DNA from: Dehalococcoidia bacterium
Lineage (GTDB): Bacteria; Chloroflexota; Dehalococcoidia; SAR202; UBA11138
Assembly (NCBI GenBank): GCA_012270625.1
Contig: JAAXHZ010000045.1
Span: 1-5,116, forward strand
Direction of reading: 5' to 3'
DNA length: 5,116 nucleotides
Shown here: positions 1 through 5,116 of the stretch, one piece after another
How positions within the stretch are numbered: the first letter of the stretch is position 1
Layout: every line of letters begins with the position of its first letter
Notes under the pieces: generated by a model
Database searches by the model: none
Told to the model about the DNA's origin: nothing
What the model saw: the letters and a program-made list of their open reading frames with translations, nothing else
Program-made: the position numbers and the translations under genes

Positions 1-200
1 GCGCACATCCACATCACCAGCGCGCCCCAGATGAGGAACGAAAGGGTGTTGAAGATGAATTGGGTCTCCTCATCGACGCCGGCAGCGTGAGCTACAGCCG
101 GCTTGGCCAGAAATACGATGAGCGCGACCACTCCGGTTACCGCCAGTATCATCGGCGGGCGTCGCTTGGAGATTATGTTTATCAGAGTACCGGTGTTCAT
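1..200 (-). CDS. amt: Ammonium transporter (Amt family), N-terminal part, cut by window edge
   Basis: This is the first 66 codons of a gene that runs off the left edge. Residues about 17-39 form a hydrophobic segment after the basic stretch SKRRPP and end in AVAHA, which looks like a signal peptide with cleavage near residue 37-39. Amt proteins commonly have such a cleaved leader. After it, residues 45-66 (ETQFIFNTLSF, then LIWGALVMWMC) match the start of the first membrane helix of Amt channels, where the family usually continues AGF(A/T)MLEAGLVR. The product would conduct ammonium/ammonia across the cytoplasmic membrane. The start ATG at 198-200 is 7 nt after the stop of the ATP-grasp gene, with GGAGG 12 nt upstream inside that gene's last codons, so the two genes are probably co-transcribed and coupled. 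The conserved pore histidines lie outside the window, so the assignment rests on the leader and first helix only. A glnK/PII gene or an alpha-E gene further left cannot be checked. Confidence 0.85.
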   Translation of the reverse strand, partial: MNTGTLINIISKRRPPMILAVTGVVALIVFLAKPAVAHAAGVDEETQFIFNTLSFLIWGALVMWMC

Positions 201-207
201 GGGGTCT

Positions 208-1641
208 TCATTCCTCCAATACCCAGAAATCTTTGCCGCCACCACCCTGGCTCGAGTTGACCACCAGGCTTCCCCGGCGCAGGGCGACTCGACAAAATGC
301 GCCGGGCACAATGCGAGTCTCGCGTCCGTGGAGAACGAACGGACGCAGATCAACGTGACGCGGCTCGAAACTGCCGTCTATCAGGCAGGGGGAGCGGGAG
401 AGCGCCAGAACCGGCTGTGATATGAAGTCGGCGGGGTTGTCGAGCACCTGCTTGGCGTACTCCTCGCGCTCCTCGACCGTTGAGTGCGGACCGATCAGCA
501 TTCCGTATCCGCCTGACTCTCCGACACGCTTCACCACCAGGTCCTGCAGGTTGTCCAGTGTGTACTCCAGATCTTCAGGCCTGCGGCACAGTCTGGTATC
601 GACGTTGTCCAGCAGCGGCTCCTCACCCAGGTAGTACCGGACCATGTCCGGCACGTAGGCATAGACGCTCTTGTCGTCCGCAACCCCGGTTCCGGGCGCG
701 TTCACCAGCGACACGTTTCCGAGCTTGTACGCCTCCATCAGCCCGGCCACTCCGAGCAGAGAGTCCGGACGGAACACCTGCGGGTCGATGAAGTCGTCGT
801 CCACGCGCCTGTAGATGACATCGACACGCTGGAGGCCGGCGGTAGTGCGCATGTACACGAACCCGTTGTTGACCAGAAGGTCCCGGCCCTCCACCAGCTC
901 TGCGCCCAGTTCGTGGGCCAGGAACATGTGCTCGTAGAAGGCGGAGTTGTACACACCCGGCGTGAGCAGCGCGATGGACGGATCTGAGCGGCCCTCCGGC
1001 GCCAGCTCCCGCAGGGTTTCCAGCAGCGCCCGACCGTAATGCTCCACCTCTTTTACCTTTGAGCTTCGATACAGGCGGCGCAGACTCGACTTGGTCGCGT
1101 TCCGGTTCGCGAGCATGTATGAGACACCCGAAGGGACTCGCAGGTTGTCCTCCAGCACCCGGAAGCCGTCGTTGGTGCGCACGAGGTCGGTGCCGCAGAT
1201 GCCGACCCACGTCCCATGCGGCGCAGAGAAGCCGCGCATCTCCAGCCGGTACTGTGGACACCCGTACACCATATCGTCCGGGATCACGCCGTCGGCGATG
1301 ATGCGCGCGTCTCCATATACGTCATCCAGGAACCGGTTCAGCGCCTCTATGCGCTGGGTCAGACCTGCTTCGAGATCATGCCAGTCGGAGGACGACATCA
1401 CCCTCGGCAGACAGTCTATGGGTATGATCCGCTCATCGGCCTCGTCGTCCCCATAGACCGTGAACGTGATGCCTTCGTTGGAGAACGAACCTGAGACCCT
1501 CTCCTGGATACTGGCGAGACCTTCAGGTGAGAACTCGATCAGGGTCTTGTATAGCTGCTCGCAATGCTCCCTGGGAATGCCGTCAGGCAGGAACATCTCG
1601 TCGTATATGGACGGATCGAGATCGTAGCTGTCGAAGTCCAT
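208..1641 (-). CDS. Circularly permuted ATP-grasp protein (DUF404/DUF407 type), predicted amidoligase
   Basis: The 477-residue product is about the usual length for the circularly permuted ATP-grasp type 2 family (DUF404 plus DUF407). Family hallmarks appear in order: the N-terminal YDEMF (13-17); TDLVRTNDGFRVLEDNLRVP (151-170) followed by SGVSYMLANR; TPGVYNSAFYEHMFLAHELG (227-246); DVIYRRVDDDFIDP (274-287); NAPGTGVADDKSVYAYVP (314-331) ahead of YYLGEEPLL; the nucleotide-binding VVKRVGESGGYGMLIGP (369-385); ISQPVLALS (407-415); and RHVDLRPFV (428-436) with a C-terminal NSSQGGGGKDFWVL (462-475). No motif is missing. From published comparative work on amidoligases, the family is predicted to form amide or peptide-like bonds using ATP, usually beside an alpha-E (DUF403) protein and a transglutaminase-like protease. 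The substrate is unknown and it probably acts in the cytoplasm. Here the next gene is amt, 7 nt away, and none of those partners is visible. The ATG at 1639-1641 is the first in the frame after an in-frame stop, but has no clear Shine-Dalgarno sequence. Confidence 0.9.
   Translation of the reverse strand: MDFDSYDLDPSIYDEMFLPDGIPREHCEQLYKTLIEFSPEGLASIQERVSGSFSNEGITFTVYGDDEADERIIPIDCLPRVMSSSDWHDLEAGLTQRIEALNRFLDDVYGDARIIADGVIPDDMVYGCPQYRLEMRGFSAPHGTWVGICGTDLVRTNDGFRVLEDNLRVPSGVSYMLANRNATKSSLRRLYRSSKVKEVEHYGRALLETLRELAPEGRSDPSIALLTPGVYNSAFYEHMFLAHELGAELVEGRDLLVNNGFVYMRTTAGLQRVDVIYRRVDDDFIDPQVFRPDSLLGVAGLMEAYKLGNVSLVNAPGTGVADDKSVYAYVPDMVRYYLGEEPLLDNVDTRLCRRPEDLEYTLDNLQDLVVKRVGESGGYGMLIGPHSTVEEREEYAKQVLDNPADFISQPVLALSRSPCLIDGSFEPRHVDLRPFVLHGRETRIVPGAFCRVALRRGSLVVNSSQGGGGKDFWVLEE
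213..217 (-). promoter_or_regulatory. Ribosome binding site for amt, inside the ATP-grasp stop region
   Basis: The minus strand reads TTG GAG GAA TGA at the end of the ATP-grasp gene, giving a strong GGAGG. It lies 12 nt before the amt ATG at 200, slightly longer than ideal. The ATG at 209-211 is closer but reads only four codons before a stop, so the ATG at 200 is the real start. Placing the site inside the upstream gene's last codons suggests coupled translation. Confidence 0.6.
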
Positions 1642-1713
1642 GAAAAACCGGCCGCTTTCGTGTGACTCGCCGTGTCGGACATGAAATCGGCGCCATGCTC
1701 ACGCCGCAGTCGG

Positions 1714-1742
1714 ATTTTATCCTACGGCGGTGTAATCTGCAT
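1714..1742 (-). promoter_or_regulatory. Candidate promoter for the ATP-grasp/amt unit
   Basis: On the minus strand TAAAAT (1714-1719) matches five of six bases of the -10 consensus. Seventeen bases upstream, ATGCAG (1737-1742) is a poor -35. A start near 1707 would give a leader of about 65 nt before the ATG at 1641. The -10 lies inside an imperfect dyad: CGCCG (1702-1706), GGAT (1712-1715), ATCC (1719-1722), CGGCG (1725-1729), which could be an operator or a hairpin. The weak -35 would suit an activator-dependent promoter. This is inference from base matches only. Confidence 0.3.
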
Positions 1743-1746
1743 CACA
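1731..1746. promoter_or_regulatory. CRP/FNR/NtcA-type dyad (TGTAA-N6-TCACA)
   Basis: The plus strand reads TGTAATCTGCATCACA, nine of ten fixed bases of the CRP consensus TGTGA-N6-TCACA, with the single change in the left half. Read as NtcA (GTA-N8-TAC) it also has one mismatch. It lies between the MITE-like element and the candidate -10 of the ATP-grasp gene. Its centre is near -31 relative to the proposed start, which suits overlap with the -35 (repression) better than classical class II activation at -41, unless the start site is misplaced. The regulator identity is unknown. Confidence 0.35.
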
Positions 1747-1753
1747 CGTCTCA

Positions 1754-1768
1754 GAGGGTGTTTCCAAA
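1754..1768 (+). repeat. Left terminal inverted repeat of the MITE-like element
   Basis: GAGGGTGTTTCCAAA on the plus strand pairs with the right repeat with a single mismatch at its twelfth base. TCA lies just outside. Confidence 0.6.
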
Positions 1769-1879
1769 GGTGATTTCCCAAGCGCCTCCTCTCCCTCGAG
1801 GGGGAGGATTGAGGTGAGGGTGAAAGCGCTGGCAGGGGACTCTCCCTCATCCTGGCCTTCTTCCGCTGGGAGAAGGGAT

Positions 1880-1894
1880 TTTAGAAACACCCTC
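1880..1894 (-). repeat. Right terminal inverted repeat of the MITE-like element
   Basis: Read on the minus strand this is GAGGGTGTTTCTAAA, matching the left repeat at 14 of 15 bases. TCA lies just outside. This copy overlaps the hairpin proposed as the terminator of the transporter operon. Confidence 0.6.
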
Positions 1895-1906
1895 TCAGCG
1901 AGAGGG
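1883..1906 (-). terminator. Candidate intrinsic terminator of the transporter operon, at the element edge
   Basis: On the minus strand, CCCTCTC (1900-1906) and GAGAGGG (1890-1896) form a perfect 7-bp stem with a GCT loop, followed by TGTTTCT (1883-1889). It lies 57 bp past the stop of the fused ATPase gene, the right orientation and distance for ending the operon. The stem is short and the T tract is interrupted, so efficiency is doubtful. The 3' arm and tail belong to the right end of the MITE-like element, so the terminator would have been created in part by its insertion. Confidence 0.4.
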
Positions 1907-1931
1907 GGCCTGTTGAATGGTATTCGTGGTT

Positions 1932-1947
1932 GGCTGCGGACGCAGCC
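1932..1947. other. Small GC-rich hairpin after the fused ATPase gene
   Basis: GGCTGC and GCAGCC form a perfect 6-bp stem around a 4-nt loop, 16 bp past the ATPase stop codon. No T tract follows in either direction, so it is not an intrinsic terminator by itself. It might protect the mRNA 3' end or be accidental. Confidence 0.3.
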
Positions 1948-1962
1948 GCGCGGCGTTCCTCT

Positions 1963-4062
1963 TTAGCTTGCGAGGGACGACGGCTTCCCCGAATCCGCTG
2001 CCTGAAGGGATTCCAGCTCTGATATGGGGATATGGCAGTTAATAAAGTGATCGCCCCCGTCGGGTCCGCTCTGTCTAGGTGGCGGAGTCGTGTCGCAGAC
2101 CTCACCGACCTTTCTCGGACATCTTCCCGCGAAGAAGCAGCCTGTGAACGCTCTGCGAAGTGTCGGAACCGAGCCTTCAAGCCTGATATGGGTTGGCTCG
2201 GCGTCCGGGTCCGGCACGGGCGCAGCGGACAGCAGCGCCTCTGTGTACGGATGCGACGGCGCGCTCAGCACGGCCTTGGACGGCCCGTACTCGGCCACGT
2301 GACCGGCGTACAGCACCAGTATGTCGTCTGAAATATAGCGCACGACTCCGAGATCGTGGGTGATGAATACGTAGGAGTTGCCCGTCTCCCGCTGGTGGTC
2401 CTCGAGCAGGTTGAGCACCTGTGCCTGGACTGAGACGTCCAGGGCCGAGACCGCTTCGTCCGCGACCACCAGATCAGGGTTCGCGGCGAAGGCGCTGGCC
2501 AGGGCCACTCGCTGCTGCTGACCTCCGCTTAGCTCCGTGGGCTGACGGTCCAGGAAGGTCGGGTCCAGTCCGACGGCTTCCATCAGCTCCTCCGCGCGTT
2601 CGCCGCTTTCCCGCCTGTTCAGACCTGCGAACTTGCGTAAAGCCCTGATTATGGCGTGTCCTACCGGCAGTTTGGGATTGAGCGATGCCGTGGGATTCTG
2701 AAACACCATCCTCATCGCGGAGCGCTGGTCTTCAGTCCGGTCATGCACGTCGCCTTCGAGGTCATCGCCGTGCAGCTGTAGGTCTCCCCGGTCCTTTGGC
2801 TCCAGCCCGACTATGGCGCGGGCGGCGGTGCTCTTTCCGGATCCGCTCTCGCCGACTATGCCGACGGTGCGTCCCGGACCGATCCGCATGTCCATATCCA
2901 TAAGAGCGCGGACGGGCTGTGCGACCGGAGGGCCAAACAGAATGTACTTCCTGCGACCGCCACCATAGAACTTTCGCAGCCCACTGACGTTCAGCACAGG
3001 TCTGTCGGCCTGTTCTTGGGGTTTCTCAACGCGCTCCAGCGCCTCTCCCCAGATGTCCGACATGACGTCCCCGTGGAAGAAGCACCTGGACAGGTGACTG
3101 TCTCCCGCGCTTACCAGCGGAGGCGACTGCGACGTGCAGCTCTCCTGGGCGAGCGGACAGCGGGGCGCGAACAGGCATTCAGCCGCCTGTTCGGTCTGCG
3201 CGTCGAACACGGTTCCGGGAATGCTGCTCAGCTGGTGTTCGACGCCGTCGTCGCCTGGTGGCTGTGGAACGCACGATAGCAGCCCGGCAGTGTACGGGTG
3301 GCTGGGGTTCTTGAATAGCTCCCGGACCGGCGCCTCTTCGACTATTTCGCCGGCGTACATCACCGCGACACGGTCGGCGACGCGCGCGATCACGCCCAGG
3401 TTGTGACTGACGAACAGTATGCCCGCGTTGACGCGGTCCTTCAGCTCGACTATCAGGTCCAGGATGGTGGCCTCTGTGGTCACGTCCAGACCGGTCGTCG
3501 GCTCGTCCATTATCAGCAGGTGCGGGTCGCAGGCCAGCGCCATGGCGATGACCACACGCTGCTGCTGTCCGCCGCTGAGCTGGTGAGGGTAGCGCCTTCC
3601 GATTCGGTCCGGGTCTGCGAGGCCGACGCTCTCGAAAAGCTCCACGCTCCTGGCGCGGGCCGTATCGGCGTCAATGTCCAAGTGCTGTAGCAGCACCTCT
3701 TCGACCTGCGCGCCGACTCGCATCGATGGGTTGAGCGAAGTCACAGGGTCCTGATAGACCATCGCGATACGGTTGCCGCGAAGCTCCATCAGCTCCGCTG
3801 TTGACAGCGACGTGATGTCCTCGCCCTCGAATCGCACCGCCCCCTCTACTTCAGCGGTCCCAGGCAGGTAGCCCATCATCGCGAAGGCAACCGTGGACTT
3901 GCCGCACCCGGACTCGCCGACTAGACCGAGAACCTCACCCCTCGCGATTTCGAGGGATGCGTTCCTTACCGCGCGGAACGTGCCGTTCGAGCTGTAGAAG
4001 GTCACCGCAAGGTCTTCGACCTGCATTATCGGAGCTTCTGACGGAAGTGCCTGGTTGTTCAT
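1963..4062 (-). CDS. Fused DppD-DppF type ABC transporter ATP-binding protein
   Basis: The 699-residue protein carries two complete ATPase domains that are usually separate subunits energising a peptide/opine/nickel-type importer at the inner face of the membrane. First half (about 13-333): Walker A GESGCGKST 49-57, Q-loop Q104, signature LSGGQQQR 162-169, Walker B LLIMDEP 182-188, D-loop to D193, switch H220, then the oligopeptide C-terminal domain with SHPYTAGLLS (254-263). Second half (about 356-699): Walker A GESGSGKST 404-412, Q455, LSGGQQQR 511-518, LVVADEA 531-537 (catalytic E536, alanine in place of the usual proline), D542, H569, then SHPYTEALLS (603-612). Each half ends in four cysteines (C296, C302, C309, C327; C642, C648, C656, C676), the arrangement known to hold a 4Fe-4S cluster in DppD-type subunits. 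The halves meet at a short linker near Met334 without frame disruption. The ATG at 4060-4062 overlaps the permease stop by 4 nt (ATGA), with GGAG 11 nt upstream. All catalytic residues are present, so both sites should be active. Substrate unknown. Confidence 0.93.
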   Translation of the reverse strand: MNNQALPSEAPIMQVEDLAVTFYSSNGTFRAVRNASLEIARGEVLGLVGESGCGKSTVAFAMMGYLPGTAEVEGAVRFEGEDITSLSTAELMELRGNRIAMVYQDPVTSLNPSMRVGAQVEEVLLQHLDIDADTARARSVELFESVGLADPDRIGRRYPHQLSGGQQQRVVIAMALACDPHLLIMDEPTTGLDVTTEATILDLIVELKDRVNAGILFVSHNLGVIARVADRVAVMYAGEIVEEAPVRELFKNPSHPYTAGLLSCVPQPPGDDGVEHQLSSIPGTVFDAQTEQAAECLFAPRCPLAQESCTSQSPPLVSAGDSHLSRCFFHGDVMSDIWGEALERVEKPQEQADRPVLNVSGLRKFYGGGRRKYILFGPPVAQPVRALMDMDMRIGPGRTVGIVGESGSGKSTAARAIVGLEPKDRGDLQLHGDDLEGDVHDRTEDQRSAMRMVFQNPTASLNPKLPVGHAIIRALRKFAGLNRRESGERAEELMEAVGLDPTFLDRQPTELSGGQQQRVALASAFAANPDLVVADEAVSALDVSVQAQVLNLLEDHQRETGNSYVFITHDLGVVRYISDDILVLYAGHVAEYGPSKAVLSAPSHPYTEALLSAAPVPDPDAEPTHIRLEGSVPTLRRAFTGCFFAGRCPRKVGEVCDTTPPPRQSGPDGGDHFINCHIPISELESLQAADSGKPSSLAS

Positions 4063-4988
4063 GCTCTATCTGTCTCCGGCAGGTTCTGCGCTTGCCGAAT
4101 GCCGTCCGACAGCAGGTTGATGCCTACCACGAGCGACGCCATCGCCAGCCCGGGCGCGAGCGCGGCAAGGGGGACCACTCCCATGTTGGTGGCGTTCTCA
4201 CTGACCATAAGACCCCAGTCCGGTGTAGGCTCCTGCACGCCCAGACCCAGGAAACCCAGTCCTGCGGTGAGAAGCAGCGCGAAACTCAGCCTGATCGTTG
4301 CTTCCACAGCTACCACTGGGAGAACGTTCGGAAGCACTTCCCGGAACATTATGTACAGTGGAGGTTCGCCCCTGAGTCGCGCGCTTTGGACGAACTCAAG
4401 CGGCTTGACCGCGATCACCGCGCTCCTGATCACACGGCTGTTGTTCGGCATGAACGATATTCCGATGATGCCTATGATGATTACCGAGTGGTCTATGCTG
4501 TTGCCGAAGCGCTGGGTCGCCATGTTGATTACCAGGATCGCCAGCAGCAGCGAAGGGATCGCCAGCAGCCAATCGACTATGCGCATCATCACCTGATCGA
4601 CCTTGCCGCCAACGTACCCGCTGATCACGCCCACCGTGGTGCCGAGCACGATGCCGAATATCGTTCCTGTGACGGAAATCCAAATTATCGAGCGCGCGCC
4701 CGCAACGACCCGGCTTAGAATATCGCGCCCCTTGTCATCGGTGCCGAGCCAGTACTGACCGTTCGGTTCGCTGAACCGGTCCGAGAGGTGGTACTCCGTC
4801 GGCGGGAATGGTGTGATCCATGGACCCGCAACCGCGAGGAAGAGGTGGACGGTTATGATGGCGAGACCTATCCGCCCGGTCTTGGTGCGAAGAATCAGAG
4901 ACAGCAGATCGCGGGTCGCGCCCGCTGCCCTGGAAAGCGAAGACGCTCTTGTGCTGTCTGCGCGCAGTATGGAGTCGCCTGCCGCCAT
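4059..4988 (-). CDS. dppC: DppC/OppC-type ABC transporter permease
   Basis: The 309-residue membrane protein has the length and layout of DppC-like permeases. A polar N-terminal tail of about 37 residues precedes the first helix (about 38-60). An external loop follows with the family motif WLGTDDKGRDILSRVVAGAR (80-99). Further helices lie near 100-122, 138-157, 166-182, 226-248 and 276-296. The cytoplasmic EAA-type loop (EFVQSARLRGEPPLYIMF then REVLPN, 198-221) contacts the ATPase. The C-terminal segment includes GLGFLGLGVQEPTPDWG (243-259), typical of the family. With the DppB-type partner it would form the translocation pore. The ATG at 4986-4988 overlaps the upstream stop as TGATG and has GAGG 8 nt before it; its own stop overlaps the ATPase start. 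The symbol is a family-level label: dipeptides, oligopeptides, opines, nickel and glutathione importers share this permease type and cannot be told apart here. Confidence 0.93.
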   Translation of the reverse strand: MAAGDSILRADSTRASSLSRAAGATRDLLSLILRTKTGRIGLAIITVHLFLAVAGPWITPFPPTEYHLSDRFSEPNGQYWLGTDDKGRDILSRVVAGARSIIWISVTGTIFGIVLGTTVGVISGYVGGKVDQVMMRIVDWLLAIPSLLLAILVINMATQRFGNSIDHSVIIIGIIGISFMPNNSRVIRSAVIAVKPLEFVQSARLRGEPPLYIMFREVLPNVLPVVAVEATIRLSFALLLTAGLGFLGLGVQEPTPDWGLMVSENATNMGVVPLAALAPGLAMASLVVGINLLSDGIRQAQNLPETDRA

Positions 4989-5116
4989 CAGGAAAGCCTC
5001 ACTCTGGGGTTGAGCGCTCCGTACGCCAGGTCAGCGGCCAGGTTGCTAAACGCATAGACCGCCGCGATCACCATTGCGGTCGATTGCAGCATGATTATAT
5101 CTCGCGTGTCTATCGC
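4988..5116 (-). CDS. dppB: DppB/OppB-type ABC transporter permease, C-terminal end, cut by window edge
   Basis: The final 42 codons of a gene that enters from the right edge; the frame at position 5116 begins with a whole codon. The visible protein ends in RDIIMLQSTAMVIAAVYAFS followed by NLAADLAYGALNPRVRLS. That is the characteristic ending of DppB-like permeases: a last membrane helix starting at a D-x-x-x-(L/V)Q segment, then N-L-x-x-D-L-x-Y and a short tail with (D/N)PR(I/V)R. It would pair with the DppC-type permease encoded next, and its stop shares one base with that start. No earlier part of the protein can be inspected, so the subfamily is not known. A substrate-binding protein gene, if in the operon, must lie further right. 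Confidence 0.85.
   Translation of the reverse strand, partial: AIDTRDIIMLQSTAMVIAAVYAFSNLAADLAYGALNPRVRLS
4997..5000 (-). promoter_or_regulatory. Ribosome binding site for the dppC-type gene
   Basis: GAGG (within GTGAGG) lies 8 nt before the ATG at 4988, inside the last codons of the upstream permease gene. It supports the chosen start and coupling across the TGATG junction. Confidence 0.55.

Larger units (their letters stand above)
1751..1897. mobile_element. MITE-like non-coding element, about 141 bp, with TCA flanks
   Basis: The terminal inverted repeats are at 1754-1768 (GAGGGTGTTTCCAAA) and 1880-1894, whose reverse complement is GAGGGTGTTTCTAAA, so 14 of 15 bases match. TCA occurs directly outside both ends (1751-1753 and 1895-1897) and may be a 3-bp target duplication. 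The interior has no open frame. It is made of short palindromes: AGCGC at 1781-1785 against GCGCT at 1826-1830, CTCCCTCGAGGGGGAG around 1791-1806, GGTGAGGG (1813-1820) against CCCTCATCC, and a 9-bp stem at 1856-1864/1868-1876 with loop GCT. This fits a miniature inverted-repeat element mobilised in trans. The TIR style and 3-bp TNA-like duplication would suit an IS5-family transposase, but that is a guess. A highly structured intergenic repeat without mobility is the alternative. Confidence 0.6.

Noticed and set aside
200..211. ATG at 209-211 as the amt start, better spaced from GGAGG
   Set aside because: That frame reads ATG AAG ACC CCA and then TGA, so it cannot encode amt; the ATG at 198-200 opens the correct frame.
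623..1261. A 212-codon minus-strand open frame inside the ATP-grasp gene
   Set aside because: It is an out-of-frame reading of the ATP-grasp gene with very biased Arg, Ala and Gly composition and no recognisable motif.
1754..1894. CRISPR repeat, tRNA or structured small RNA in the intergenic gap
   Set aside because: There are no evenly spaced direct repeats and no cloverleaf or T-loop motif; the structure is explained by terminal inverted repeats and internal palindromes.
1932..1947. GGCTGC/GCAGCC hairpin as the intrinsic terminator of the transporter operon
   Set aside because: No T tract follows on the minus strand (AACCACGAAT comes next); the hairpin at 1883-1906 is the better candidate.
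1881..2180. A 99-codon minus-strand open frame running from the ATPase C-terminus into the element
   Set aside because: It overlaps the true ATPase frame, its composition is shadow-like, and it ends in the non-coding repeat; no ribosome site or family signature supports it.
3957..4718. A 253-codon plus-strand open frame opposite the permease and ATPase genes
   Set aside because: It is antisense to two well-conserved genes, crosses their junction, is rich in Arg, His and Gln as expected from the complement of GC-rich coding DNA, and resembles no family I know.

Overview
The window holds five protein-coding genes, all on the minus strand, so the biological order runs from the right edge to the left edge. 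Two genes are cut by the window ends. The organism is a moderately GC-rich bacterium. A fused two-ATPase peptide-type transporter gene, plus an intergenic repeat of the 'CTCTCCCTCGAGGGGGAGG' kind, makes me think of an uncultured Chloroflexota (SAR202/Dehalococcoidia-like) or similar environmental lineage. That is an impression from memory and not something the sequence proves.

Right block (4988-5116, 4059-4988, 1963-4062) is part of a peptide/opine/nickel-type (Dpp/Opp) ABC importer operon: the last 42 codons of a DppB-type permease, a complete DppC-type permease, and a 699-residue ATPase that carries DppD-like and DppF-like halves in one chain. Junctions are TGATG (1 nt overlap) and ATGA (4 nt overlap), which implies translational coupling. 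The substrate-binding protein is not in the window and would be expected beyond the right edge. The substrate cannot be told from this sequence.

The 321-bp gap (1642-1962) contains a compact MITE-like element of about 141 bp with near-perfect terminal inverted repeats and a possible TCA target duplication. It also has a hairpin plus T-rich tail at the element's right edge that could terminate the transporter transcript. On the left side, a TGTAA-N6-TCACA dyad of the CRP/FNR/NtcA type sits beside a plausible -10 box, upstream of the next gene.

Left block (208-1641 and 1-200) is a complete circularly permuted ATP-grasp protein (DUF404/DUF407 type, predicted amide/peptide-bond ligase) followed after only 7 nt by the N-terminus of an Amt-family ammonium transporter. 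The usual partners of this ATP-grasp family (alpha-E/DUF403 protein, transglutaminase-like protease) are not seen between them. The pairing with amt and the CRP/FNR-like site make a nitrogen-linked unit conceivable, and this is the most interesting lead in the window. Nothing here amounts to a proven new system.
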